From contig CAVVQM010000012.1 of assembly GCA_963750395.1 (NCBI GenBank), positions 372,001 through 436,000 of the forward strand: a DNA stretch of 64,000 nt. Reading direction: 5' to 3'. Shown piece after piece: positions 19,387-28,759 of the stretch. Under the pieces are notes generated by a model that saw only the letters and a list, made by a program, of their open reading frames with translations, searched no databases and was not told the origin of the DNA. Position numbers and translations under genes: made by a program. This stretch comes from JADJPO01 sp963750395. GTDB taxonomy: Bacteria; Actinomycetota; Actinomycetes; Actinomycetales; Kineosporiaceae. The number at the start of each line of letters is the position of its first letter. Position 1 is the first letter of the stretch.

Positions 19387-20146
19387 TCAGCCCTCCGTCT
19401 TCTTCTCGGACTCCGCCGTCGCGTCGGCGGCCGGGGCCGTCCAGCCGTTGCGCTGGGCCAGCAGGGTGCCGACCTTGGAGGGGCCGCCCGCGTTGACGCC
19501 CTCACCTGCCCGGCCGTCGGGGAAGCCTGCGAGCACCCGGGAGACCTCCTTGAAGGAGCAGACCTTGGCCGCCCCCCGGGTCGGGACGACGTCCCGGTCG
19601 GCGCGCAGGTCGTCCACGAGCTCCCGGGCGCTGGTCGGGGTCTGGTTGTCGAAGAACTCCCAGTTCACCATCACCACGGGCGCGTAATCGCAGGCGGCGT
19701 TGCACTCGATCTCCTCGAGGGTGATCGCGCCGTCCTCGGTGGTCTCGTCGTGTCCGACGCCCAGGTGCTCCTCCAACGAGGCGAAGATCGCGTCGCCGCC
19801 CATCACGGCGCACAGGGTGTTGATGCACACCCCGACCGTGTACTTGCCGTTGGGGTGTCGCTTGTACTGGGTGTAGAAGGTCGCCACCGCGGCGACCTCC
19901 GCGGTGGTCAGGTCGAGCTGCTCGGCGCAGAAGGCGACGCCCTGGGCACTGACGAACCCCTGGACGCTCTGCACCAGGTGCAGCAGCGGCAGCAGTGCCG
20001 AACGCGGCTCCGGATACCGGGCGATGATCTCCTGGGCGTCGACGACCAACGCATCGCGGACCTGGCCGGTCAGCGGCGTGACGCCGGAGGCTCCGGCGCC
20101 GTTCGAGCCGGAACTGTGCGCTGCGGGACACGTTCGATGCGGACAT
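19387..20146 (-). CDS. nuoE: NADH-quinone oxidoreductase subunit E (one frameshift near the start)
   Basis: Thioredoxin-fold 2Fe-2S subunit that pairs with NuoF. The cluster cysteines are seen in VGVCINTLCAVMGG and IECNAACDYAPVVMVN. The clean frame covers 20049 to 19387. Upstream, the ATG at 20146 overlaps the nuoD stop (TGATG) and reads MSASNVSRSAQ. One extra base near 20120 then has to be skipped to join it to SGVTPLTGQVRDALVVDAQEI. The span is one base over a multiple of three. A start inside the clean frame at 20049 (GTG) is possible but would leave no coupling to nuoD. The C-terminal tail is Ala/Glu-rich. Confidence 0.9.
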
Positions 20147-21513
20147 CAGCGGTCGACACCTCCCATGACCGGATCGATCGAGGCCACGGCCGCGATCGTG
20201 TCGGCGATCTGGCCGCCCTCGCACATGGCTGCCACGGCTTGCAGGTTGACGAACGAGGGATCCCTGAAGTGCGCACGGTAGGGGCGGGTGCCGCCGTCCG
20301 AGACCAGGTGGCAGCCGAGCTCGCCACGGGCGGACTCGACGGCCGAGTAGACCTGACCGGCCGGGACCCGGAAGCCCTCGGTGACGATCTTGAAGTGGTG
20401 GATCAGGGCCTCCATCGAGGTGCCCATGATCTCGCGGATGTGGTTGAGGCTGTTGCCCATCCCGTCGCTGCCGACGGCCAGCTGAGCGGGCCAGGCGATC
20501 TTCTTGTCCCCGACCATCACCGGCTGCTTGTCCAGCTTCTGCAGCCGCTCCACACACTGCTCGACGATGTGCAGCGACTGCTTCATCTCCTCGATCCGGA
20601 CACGCATCCGGCCGTAGGCGTCAGAGGTGTCCCAGGTGACGACCTCGAAGTCGTAGGTCTCGTACCCGCAGTAGGGACGGCTCTTGCGCAGATCGTGCGG
20701 CAGGCCGGTGGAGCGCAGCACCGGACCGGTGATTCCCAGGGCCATGCAACCGGCCAGGTCGAGGTAGCCGACGTCGACCAGCCGCGCCTTGACGATCGGG
20801 TTCTCGATCGCGAGCTTCTCGATGTCGGAGATGCCCACACGCAGTTCCCGGACCGCCGACCGGACGCTGTCCAGGGATCCCGGGGGGATGTCCTGGGACA
20901 GCCCGCCCGGCCGGATATAGGCGTGGTTCATGCGCAGGCCGGTGATCAGCTCCAGCACCTGAGCACCCGCTCGCGCTCGCGGAAGCCCACGGTCATCACG
21001 GTGAGGGCGCCGATCTCCATGCCGCCGGTGGCCATGGCCACGAGGTGGGAGGCGACCCGGTTCAGCTCCATCATCATCACCCGGATGACGGTGGCGCGTT
21101 CGGTGACGTCGTCGGTGATGCCGAGCAGGCGCTCCACTCCGAGGCAGTAGGCGGTCTCCTGGAACAACGGCGTCAGGTAGTCCATCCGCGTGCAGAAGGT
21201 CACGCCCTGGGTCCAGTTGCGGAACTCCATGTTCTTCTCGATGCCCGTGTGGAGGTATCCGACGCCACAGCGGGCCTCTGTGACCGTCTCGCCGTCGATC
21301 TCCAGGATCAGCCGGAGCACCCCGTGGGTGGACGGGTGCTGCGGACCCATGTTCACGACGATGCGTTCCTCGCCCAGGCTGGCGGCCTGTTCGGCGATGT
21401 CCTCCCAGTCACCGCCGCTCGCGGTGAAGACCCGACCGGTCCCGCCATCGTCCACCGCGGGGTCGTCGAGGCCGGAGGCGTACGGGTCGCCGGGGGCGCG
21501 TCGTCTCGCTCAT
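20146..21513 (-). CDS. nuoD: NADH-quinone oxidoreductase subunit D (two compensating frameshifts)
   Basis: Quinone-site subunit related to [NiFe]-hydrogenase large subunits. The core is NMGPQHPSTHGVLRLILEIDGE, GYLHTGIEKNMEFRNWTQ, RMDYLTPLFQE, GLRMNHAYIRPGG and SFVNLQAV. The ATG at 21513, just after the nuoC stop, needs one base removed from a run of five C near 21492 to enter the main frame. A base is missing near 20962, between RERERVL and VLELITGL. The two cancel, and the total (1368 bases) is a multiple of three. The stop overlaps nuoE. Confidence 0.9.
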
Positions 21514-22244
21514 CAGCTGTACGACCTCCTCGTGTCGGGCGGCGGAATGGTGGCGCCCTTGTACTCCACCGGGATGCCGCCCAGCGGGATAGTCCTTGCG
21601 CTGCGGGTGACCGGGCCAGTCGTCGGGCATCTGGATCCGGGTCAGGGCGGGGTGGCCGTCGAAGACGATGCCGAAGAAGTCCCAGGCCTCGCGCTCCTGC
21701 CAGTCCGCGGTCGGGTACACCTCGACCACGGACGGGATGTGCGGGTCGGCGTCCGGGCAGGCGGTCTCGAGCCGGACGCGGCGATTGTGCGTGATCGAGA
21801 GCAGGTGGTAGACCGCGTGGAGTTCGCGGCCCACGTCGTGCGGGTAGTGGACGCCGCTGACGTTCGAGCACAGCTCGAACCGCAGGTCGGGGTCGTCGCG
21901 CAGTACCCGGCACACGCCCAGAAGGTGTTCGCGCCGGACGTGAAGGGTCATCTCGTCGCGATCCACGACGACGCTCTCCACCGCCTCGTTGACCCCTTGC
22001 TCGCCGAGCGCGGCGTCGAGGGCGTCGGCGACCTCGTCGAAGTCCCCGCCGTAGGGGCGCTGGCTGGGGGCCGGCATGGTGATCGTGGGACCAGACCGCC
22101 GTAGCCGGAGGTGTCGCCGGAACCGTGGACACCGAACATGCCCTCGCGGACCTCGATGACCTCCGCCTCGGCCAGGGTGGGACGGGGGACGGCGGCGCCG
22201 TCATCGGCGGCGGCGTCGCGGTTCGGTGGCGTGTCTCTCGGGGC

Positions 22245-22248
<4 letters not shown>
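21513..22248 (-). CDS. nuoC: NADH-quinone oxidoreductase subunit C (several frameshifts)
   Basis: Peripheral 30-kDa-type subunit. The core frame, MPAPSQRPYGGDFDEVADAL to DWPGHPQRKDYP, includes LRFELCSNVSGVHYP, HNRRVRLET and WQEREAWDFFGIVFDGHP. Upstream, MFGVHGSGDTSGYGGLV is in another frame, with the shift near 22090. The likely GTG start at 22248 overlaps a restored nuoB stop and needs one more shift near 22210. Downstream, CCG is written CCCG near 21590. Correcting it gives the normal ending LGGIPVEYKGATIPPPDTRR and a stop at 21513 next to nuoD. The gene is recognisable throughout but is one of the most damaged here. Confidence 0.85.
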
Positions 22249-22800
<552 letters not shown>

Positions 22801-22848
22801 GTCAGATCCCTCGCCTCGACGACTGCGCGGACGGCGTGGCGCCCGTTC

Positions 22849-23208
22849 TCAGTCCCATTCCAGACCACCCCGACGCCACACGTAGGCGTAGGCGATGAAG
22901 ACCGTCGCGATGAACAGCACCACCTCGATCAGAGCGAACAGGCCCAGCCGATCGAAGGCGACCGCGAAGGGGATGAGGAAGACGCTCTCGATGTCGAAGA
23001 TGATGAAGAGCATGGCGACGAGGTAGTACTTGACCGGGAACCTGCCGCCGCCCGCCGCCTGCGGGGTGGGCTGGATGCCGCACTCGTAGGCCTCCAGCTT
23101 CGCCCGGTTGTACCGCTTGGGGCCGGCCAGGCTGTTGGCCACGATCGAGAACACGGCGAAAGCGGCCGAGATGGCGGCCAGGGCCAGGATCGCTACGTAC
23201 GGGTTCAC
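22849..23208 (-). CDS. nuoA: NADH-quinone oxidoreductase subunit A
   Basis: First gene of the nuo operon: a 119-residue membrane subunit with three helices. Diagnostic segments are YECGIQPTPQAAGGGRFPVKYY and FIIFDIESVFLIPFAVAF. The GTG at 23208 is chosen because AAGGG lies about nine bases upstream. The upstream in-frame stretch has no family similarity. The 175 bases between menG and this gene hold a strong hairpin and probably the nuo promoter. Confidence 0.95.
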   Translation of the reverse strand: MNPYVAILALAAISAAFAVFSIVANSLAGPKRYNRAKLEAYECGIQPTPQAAGGGRFPVKYYLVAMLFIIFDIESVFLIPFAVAFDRLGLFALIEVVLFIATVFIAYAYVWRRGGLEWD

Positions 23209-23281
23209 GCGGTCACCCTTCTCTGCTCGATCGCTCCGCCACCGTGATAGAGCGCACGACGGTGGCATCGTTCCATCGTGC

Positions 23282-23305
23282 GGCGGCCCCATCCTAGGGG
23301 CCGCC
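23282..23305. promoter_or_regulatory. perfect 9-bp hairpin between menG and nuoA, with a -10-like loop
   Basis: Arms GGCGGCCCC and GGGGCCGCC flank a six-base loop that reads TAGGAT on the minus strand, a good actinobacterial -10 hexamer. It could end menG transcripts (no U-tract is present) or act as an operator around a nuo promoter. Confidence 0.5.
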
Positions 23306-23383
23306 ACCCACGGTTTCCGGACCGGGCCCCGATCGCGGAAGTGATCGACTCCATGTGAGCTTGTGAAGCCGGCCCGGCCGCCG

Positions 23384-24079
23384 TCACGGTCGGGTCGCGC
23401 GGTGCAGGGCGACGATGCCGCCGGTGAGGTTGCGATAGGACACCTCGTCCCACCCCGCACCGCGGATGCGCCCGGCCAGACCGACCTGGTCGGGCCACAC
23501 CTGAATCGATTCCGCCAGATAACGATAGGCCTCGGGATTGCTGGCCACCCGGCCCGCCATGACGCGGCAGAGCGCGCATCAGGTAGCCGGAGTAGACGGT
23601 GCGCAAGGGACGCCAGGTCGGGTGGGAGAACTCACAGACGACCAGCCGCCCACCGTGGCGGGTGACCCGTCGGAGTTCGGCCAGGGCGGCGTCCGTGTCC
23701 GACGACGTTGCGTAGCCCGAACGATATGGTCACCGCGTCAAAGGCGCCGTCGCAGAACGGCAGCCGCAGCGCGTCCCCGGCGACCATGACCAGATCCGAT
23801 CGGCGCCGCTTGCCGTTGGCGAGCATGCCGAGGGAGAAGTCGCAGGAGACCACACGCGCGCCGGCGTCGATCATCGGCTCGCTGGATGTGCCGGTGCCGG
23901 CGGCCAGATCCAGGACCTTCTCCCCCGGGCGGACGTCGATCGCGCGCAGCACGTGAGCCGCGCCAGCGCTCGTCCTGGCGCAGGGAGATGATCGTGTTGG
24001 TGCGGTCGTAACGCTCGGCGACCTGATCGAACATCGCTGCGACGTCCTGCGGCTGCTTGTCGAGACTGGCGCGGGGCAT
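23384..24079 (-). CDS. menG: Demethylmenaquinone methyltransferase (three frameshifts)
   Basis: SAM-dependent methyltransferase (UbiE/MenG family) for the last step of menaquinone synthesis. The N-terminus is MPRASLDKQPQDVAAMFDQVAERYDRTN. After a shift near 23960 comes the SAM-binding motif VRPGEKVLDLAAGTGTSS with PFCDGAFDAVTISFGLRNV. A shift near 23699 leads to LAELRRVTRHGGRLVVCEFS and PTWRPLRTVYSGYL. A third near 23568 leads to the ending VASNPEAYRYLAESIQVWPDQV and the stop at 23384. Each junction is resolved by removing one base, and the 696-base total fits three insertions. It lies upstream of nuoA on the same strand. Confidence 0.87.
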
Positions 24080-24163
24080 GTGGGCATCGTCGCACCCCGA
24101 GCGGACCGGCTGCATGCCGGTTGCCCGGCGAGTTGGCCGGCGCCATCGTAGGCTGAAGGCGCC

Positions 24164-25426
24164 ATGACCAGCGCACCCGTGGACGTTCCGCTCGTCGTCC
24201 GGACGCTGCCGATCGAACTGTCGGCCGACCACCCCGGGCTGCTCAGCCTGCTCCCCCGCACGCAGCCGCTCGCGTGGGTCCGTCGAGGTCAGGGTGTCGT
24301 CGGCTGGGGCAGCGCCGTCCGGATCGAGGTCGACGGTCCGCATCGCTTCGAGAAGGCCGACCGAGCCTGGTCGGAGCTGGTCGAGTCCTCCCTGGTGCGT
24401 GACGAGGTCGGGCTGCCCGGCACCGGCCTGGTGGCGTTCGGTTCCTTCAGCTTCGCGCCCGACTCCCCCTCCCGCTCGGTCCTGATCGTGCCGGAGGTGG
24501 TGGTCGGATATCGGGACGGGCGCCACTGGCTGACGACGGTGAGCGCCGGCGGGCTGCCCCCACCCCCGTATCTTCCGGACGTGGACGCCGTGGCGTCACC
24601 GGGGGCCGTGCGGTTCTCCCCCGGCGCTCTGGACGAGGAGCAGTGGGCGCAGACGGTGGCCGAGGCCGTGATCCGGATCACCTCGGGAGAGGTGGACAAG
24701 GTCGTCCTCGCCCGAGATGTCCACGCGCGCACCGAGGGCCCGGTCGACCCGCGGTGGCCACTGACCCGCCTGGCCCGCGACTACGAGAGCTGCTGGACGT
24801 TCAGCGTGGACGGCCTGATCGGCGCGACGCCTGAACTCCTGATGCGCCGGGAGAAGGGCCTGGTCACCTCACGGGTCCTGGCCGGGACCATCCGACGCAG
24901 CGGTGACGACGACGGGGACCATGTGCTGTCGACCTCGCTGGCGCACTCCAGCAAGGATCTCGAGGAGCACGAGTACGCGGTGCGTTCCGTGGCAGATGCC
25001 CTGGCGCCGCACTGCACCTCGATGAACCTGCCCGAGGCGCCGTACGTGCTGCACCTGTCGAACGTCATGCACCTGGCCACGGACGTCACCGGGGTGCTCG
25101 CGGACCACGCGTCCTCGCTGGACCTGGCGCGCATCCTGCACCCCTCGGCGGCCGTCTGCGGAACGCCCACGTCGGCGGCCGCCTCGATGCTGGCCGAGTT
25201 GGAGGGCATGGACCGGGATCGCTACGCGGGGCCGGTCGGCTGGATCGACGCGCAGGGGGACGGCGAGTGGGGCATCGCCCTGCGCTGCGGCCGGATCGAC
25301 GCAGACGATCGGGGGGTCAGGCTGTTCGCCGGGTGCGGCATCGTGGCCGGCTCCGACCCCGAGGCGGAGTTGGCCGAGTCCGTGGCCAAGCTGGTGCCGA
25401 TGCACGAGGCGCTCGGCTCGAACTGA
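24164..25426 (+). CDS. menF: Isochorismate synthase
   Basis: Converts chorismate to isochorismate, the entry step of menaquinone synthesis. At 420 aa it is normal for the family and intact. Chorismate-binding signatures in the C-terminal half are GEVDKVVLARDVHA, LIGATPELLMRR, VLAGTIRR, SKDLEEHEYAVR, LHPSAAVCGTPT and a catalytic Glu/Mg site in GPVGWIDAQGDGEWGIALRC. It is divergent from menG with 84 bases between. A TAGGCT hexamer lies nine bases before the ATG. A siderophore or salicylate role is unlikely because menD, menC, menB and menE are nearby. Confidence 0.93.
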   Translation: MTSAPVDVPLVVRTLPIELSADHPGLLSLLPRTQPLAWVRRGQGVVGWGSAVRIEVDGPHRFEKADRAWSELVESSLVRDEVGLPGTGLVAFGSFSFAPDSPSRSVLIVPEVVVGYRDGRHWLTTVSAGGLPPPPYLPDVDAVASPGAVRFSPGALDEEQWAQTVAEAVIRITSGEVDKVVLARDVHARTEGPVDPRWPLTRLARDYESCWTFSVDGLIGATPELLMRREKGLVTSRVLAGTIRRSGDDDGDHVLSTSLAHSSKDLEEHEYAVRSVADALAPHCTSMNLPEAPYVLHLSNVMHLATDVTGVLADHASSLDLARILHPSAAVCGTPTSAAASMLAELEGMDRDRYAGPVGWIDAQGDGEWGIALRCGRIDADDRGVRLFAGCGIVAGSDPEAELAESVAKLVPMHEALGSN

Positions 25427-25444
25427 CCCGACTGACCCGAGCCG
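25414..25444. terminator. possible bidirectional terminator between menF and menD
   Basis: Seven-base arms CGGCTCG and CGAGCCG around a 17-base loop, at the meeting point of two convergent genes. The long loop and lack of a U-tract make this weak. Confidence 0.3.
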
Positions 25445-25461
25445 CCCGGATCGTCAGAGCT

Positions 25462-27156
25462 TCACTGCGCCAATGCCTTTGCCACACTCGCACGCAGCTC
25501 GTCGTGCACGCGGATCAACGCGGCACGCGACGTCTCCACCTCGATGACGCTGACCCCGGGAGCGGGGCGGGTCAGAACGTCGTCCAGGTCTGCCGATTCG
25601 TGTACCTGCCGATGGGGCAGCCCGAGCCCCTGGCACAGGGCGCCCAGGTCCGCGCGGTGCGGCGTGCCGAAGAGCCGCTCGAACTGACGGGCGCGCTCGG
25701 AGGTGGGGCCCTGCTCATCCGCGAGCCGACCGTACTCGAGCAGCGAGAAGATCCCACCGCCCGCGTCGTTGGCCACCACGACCTGCAGACTGTCCGGCCT
25801 CACCTCACCGGGCGGGGCCAGCAGGCCGTTGAGGTCATGCAGGAAGGCGATGTCCCCGAGCAGCACCCGGGTCGGGCGCCCCGTGGCCAGTGCGTGGCCC
25901 ATGGCCGACGAAAGGGTTCCGTCGATCCCGGACAGGCCTCGCGCGGAGGCCACCAGCACGTCGTCCGGGAACCCCTCGGCGACCAGGTCGACATCACGGA
26001 TCGGGTTGCTGGCGGCCACCACGAGACTCTGCCCGGGAGTCAGCGCCCTCACCACGGCACGGGCCACGGTGGGCCCGGTCGGGGTGCGGAGGCCGTCGAG
26101 CACGTCGTCCACGCCCCGGCGCGCCCGCCGTGAGCCGTCGCGCCACAGCCCCGTCCAGCGTTCCTGCGCCTCGCGATCGGAGCCGGTCGGGGCGGATGCG
26201 GTCGCGGCGACCGCTCGGGTCGCCTCCCGACCGGGGTCAGGCCAGTCGGGCCAGGGTGAGACCAGGACCAGTTCGACATCCGAGCGGCCGAGGAGCCGGG
26301 TGACCTGGCGCGACAGGGTGGGGCGTCCATACACCACCACGCGCTCCACCGGATCGGCGAACTCGGCGTGCTCCAACAGGAGTCGGTGGGCCTGGACCAC
26401 CGCTGAGCCGTGGAGCGCTCCCGACGACGGTTCCGCCAGGAGTGGCCAGCGGGCCGTCTCCGCCAGGATGCGGGCATCGGGGCCTGCGCGATCACCGGCG
26501 AGGACCAGGGTCCTCGGGCCGGAGGGGAGCGCCAAGGGTGTCGGCACGGGCCGATCGGTCCGCGGTTGCCTCGGCGGCGTCGCCTGCGAATCCACGGTGA
26601 CCTGCTCATCACCCTGCGGCACAAGGGGTTCGGAGAAGCCCAGATTGAGGTGTACCGGGCCTGGCCGGATTCCGTCCCCACCGATGGCGGTCAGCAGGCA
26701 GCGCCGTATCCGCGATCGCCAGGACCGCGGGTCGTCATCGGAGGAGTCGACGTCGGTCGCGGCACGCACGGCGGCTCCGAACAGGCCCTGCTGGAGTTCG
26801 CTGGTCTGGTTCACCCAGGTGCCCCTCACGGCGCGCGGTCGGTCCGCGGTGAGCAGGATCAGCGGCAACCCACTGTGATGGGCCTCGAGCACTGCCGGAT
26901 GCAGATTGGCGACCGCGGTGCCCGAGGTCGTGACCACTGCCGCCGGACTGCCGCCGCCGGCCATCCCGAGAGCCGTGAAGCAGGCGGCGCGTTCGTCGTG
27001 GCGCACGTGCAAACGCAGGGTGCCTGCGCGCTCAGCGTCGTCCAGCGCGTAGGCGAGTGGTGCGCTGCGCGACCCCGGGCACAGCACGACCTCGCGCACA
27101 CCGATGGCTGCGAGGGCGTGGACCACCTCATCGGCGAGTCGGGCGGACGGCGTCAC
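25462..27156 (-). CDS. menD: 2-succinyl-5-enolpyruvyl-6-hydroxy-3-cyclohexene-1-carboxylate synthase
   Basis: ThDP enzyme that adds 2-oxoglutarate-derived succinyl semialdehyde to isochorismate. It is 564 aa and intact. The N-terminal domain has REVVLCPGSRSAPLAYAL and the catalytic-glutamate region LHVRHDERAACFTALGMA, then TTSGTAVANLHPAVLEA. The C-terminal ThDP-binding domain has GLSGIDGTLSSAMGHALATG, VLLGDIAFLHDLNGLL and VVVANDAGGGIFSLLEY. The GTG at 27156 has AGGATGG upstream. It is convergent with menF. The repeat-protein gene lies immediately upstream on the same strand, 36 bases away, so the two may be co-transcribed. Confidence 0.95.
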   Translation of the reverse strand: MTPSARLADEVVHALAAIGVREVVLCPGSRSAPLAYALDDAERAGTLRLHVRHDERAACFTALGMAGGGSPAAVVTTSGTAVANLHPAVLEAHHSGLPLILLTADRPRAVRGTWVNQTSELQQGLFGAAVRAATDVDSSDDDPRSWRSRIRRCLLTAIGGDGIRPGPVHLNLGFSEPLVPQGDEQVTVDSQATPPRQPRTDRPVPTPLALPSGPRTLVLAGDRAGPDARILAETARWPLLAEPSSGALHGSAVVQAHRLLLEHAEFADPVERVVVYGRPTLSRQVTRLLGRSDVELVLVSPWPDWPDPGREATRAVAATASAPTGSDREAQERWTGLWRDGSRRARRGVDDVLDGLRTPTGPTVARAVVRALTPGQSLVVAASNPIRDVDLVAEGFPDDVLVASARGLSGIDGTLSSAMGHALATGRPTRVLLGDIAFLHDLNGLLAPPGEVRPDSLQVVVANDAGGGIFSLLEYGRLADEQGPTSERARQFERLFGTPHRADLGALCQGLGLPHRQVHESADLDDVLTRPAPGVSVIEVETSRAALIRVHDELRASVAKALAQ

Positions 27157-27192
27157 CGCGCCATCCTGACGTATCGCCGGTCCGGGTCGGGG

Positions 27193-28586
27193 TCAACCCC
27201 GCGCTCGGGAAGCCTTGAGGGCGATCCGGATCGAGCCCTTCGCCGCCTCCGCCGACGACCCGCGGGATCCGGTGCCGACCTCGAGACCTCTTGGCCCACT
27301 CGCCGGGCCCGCAGCACGATGCCGCGCCTTGCCCGTCGGCGGACAGTCCGCGTCGTCGCCCATGGCACGGTCAGCCTTCCCGTCGCGGGCGGATGCCTCC
27401 TTGAGCCTCGCGAGCACCTTGCGCACCTCGACCTGCCGGGTCTGGCGCTGCTGCTGCACGAAGTCCTTGGCGCTCTTCCGGTTCTCCCAGTCCCCCACCG
27501 GGACCTTGACCTTCGCCCTCGACAACTCAACGGTCGGCGGCTCCTGCTCAACCGGAGCCTCGGTCTCGGCCGGAGCCTCGGTCTCGGCCGGAGCCTCGGT
27601 CTCGACGGGATCCGGAGGCGCCTGCTCAACCGGAACCACCGGCGCTTGCTCGGCCGGAGCCTCGGTCTCGACCGGAGCCGGAGGCGCCTGCTCAACCGGA
27701 ACCGCCGGCTCGGCCGGAGCCTCGGTCTCGACCGGAGCCTGCTCACCGACCGGAGCGGCGGAGCCACGGGCACCACCGGTTCACTCGGCACCACCGGTTC
27801 ACTCGGAACCGGACCAGGAGAACCCGTCGGAACCGGGACCGAACGCCCACTCGGCACTACCGGCACCACCGGAAGCACCGGGTCACTCGGCACCACCGGC
27901 TCACTCGGCACCACCGGCTCACTCGGCACCACCGGCTCACTCGGCACCACCGGCTCACTCGGAACCACCGGCTCACTCGGAACCACGGGCTCACTCGGAA
28001 CAGCGGACGGGCGGGCGACGGGCGCAGCCACGGCCGGCGCCGACGCGCGGCGGGACGGGCTTGATGTCGTGGGCGCCGGCGCGACGTGGCTGGCGGTGGG
28101 TTCATGGGTGCGGGTGTGGGTGACCTCAGCCTCGTTCGTGCCTACCCCCGCGTCCTCGTCCCCCGGATCCACCGTCGCGGATGTGGTGGGGGCGGCGACC
28201 GCCGTCCCGGTGGGCTGCTCGGACGGCTCTGGGGAGGGTGATACGTCGCCCGACGGCGTGGTCTCGCCGAGCGCCAGGGGCATCTCAGGAAAGGGCCCGG
28301 TCGGAGCGGCCACACTGGTCGAGCCACTCGAGGAAGGGGCCGTCGGACCTCCGTCCGGCAGGACCCGCCCGCCACGACTGATTGTCGGGGTCTCGTCAGG
28401 CGTCGCGTCGGGGGCCGCGGACCCGGGAGACGACGCGGACGGAGCCACCGCGCCGGTCGACTGAGGTGATTCCAGACCCGACTGTGTCTGGTTGTCGGCC
28501 GACTCAAGGGATGCCCAGGTGACCAGGGCAACAGCCACGGTGGTCGCCGCCCACGCGGCACGCCGGCCCCTCAGGTCACGCTCCAT
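27193..28586 (-). CDS. Membrane-anchored Pro/Ser/Glu-repeat protein (one frameshift)
   Basis: I do not recognise this protein. From ATG 28586 it has a short basic start, one hydrophobic helix (AAWAATTVAVALVTWASL) and a long Ser/Thr/Pro/Ala-rich outer region. Six tandem PSEPVV units follow, and two more later. A single missing base near 27757 joins it to a second repeat region of the type APVETEAPAE, rich in Glu and Pro. It ends with a charged coiled-coil-like domain (ENRKSAKDFVQQQRQTRQVEVRKVLARLK) and a basic tail. Without the shift the frame degenerates into an Arg-rich stretch running into menD. It is probably a type II membrane or surface protein with an extended wall-spanning stalk. There is no LPXTG signal. 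A slipped-strand event in the repeats is an alternative to sequence error. Confidence 0.65.
27541..27755. repeat. coding repeats for Glu-Thr-Glu-Ala-Pro units
   Basis: Imperfect 15-18 bp units around GGAGCCTCGGTCTCGGCC, which on the minus strand encode APAETE/APVETE blocks separated by VEQAPP spacers. A prime site for replication slippage. Confidence 0.8.
27883..28000. repeat. 18-bp tandem repeat encoding PSEPVV
   Basis: More than six head-to-tail copies of an 18-base unit (GGCTCACTCGGCACCACC and variants GGAACC). There are no spacers, so it is not a CRISPR array; it encodes the hexapeptide stalk on the minus strand. Confidence 0.9.
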
Positions 28587-28759
28587 GCCGCCCTCTCGGT
28601 CTTCGAACCGCTCTTGAAGGAGTCACCCGTCGTCGCCGGATTCGTCACCGACGACATTCCGGCGCACCGAGCGTACACACGAGCGGGCCGAAAGACCGTG
28701 CACCGGCCGGGCGGGTCACGCAGTGTCACTTCGCCGGGGCTGTTGCAGCCTCCGCCGGG

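Noticed and set aside
23330..23372. TGTGAGCTTGTGAA upstream of nuoA as a Rex site
   Set aside because: The two TGTGA elements are direct, not inverted, repeats, unlike the Rex operator.
27541..28000. Regular repeats that resemble a CRISPR array
   Set aside because: Units are 15-18 bp, head to tail, without spacers, and encode PSEPVV and APVETE peptides in a minus-strand gene.
26410..28464. Long plus-strand open frame of 684 codons with TTGSLG repeats, like a collagen- or glycine-rich surface protein
   Set aside because: It runs antisense through menD, which is certain, and its repeats are the shadow of the PSEPVV repeats on the other strand.
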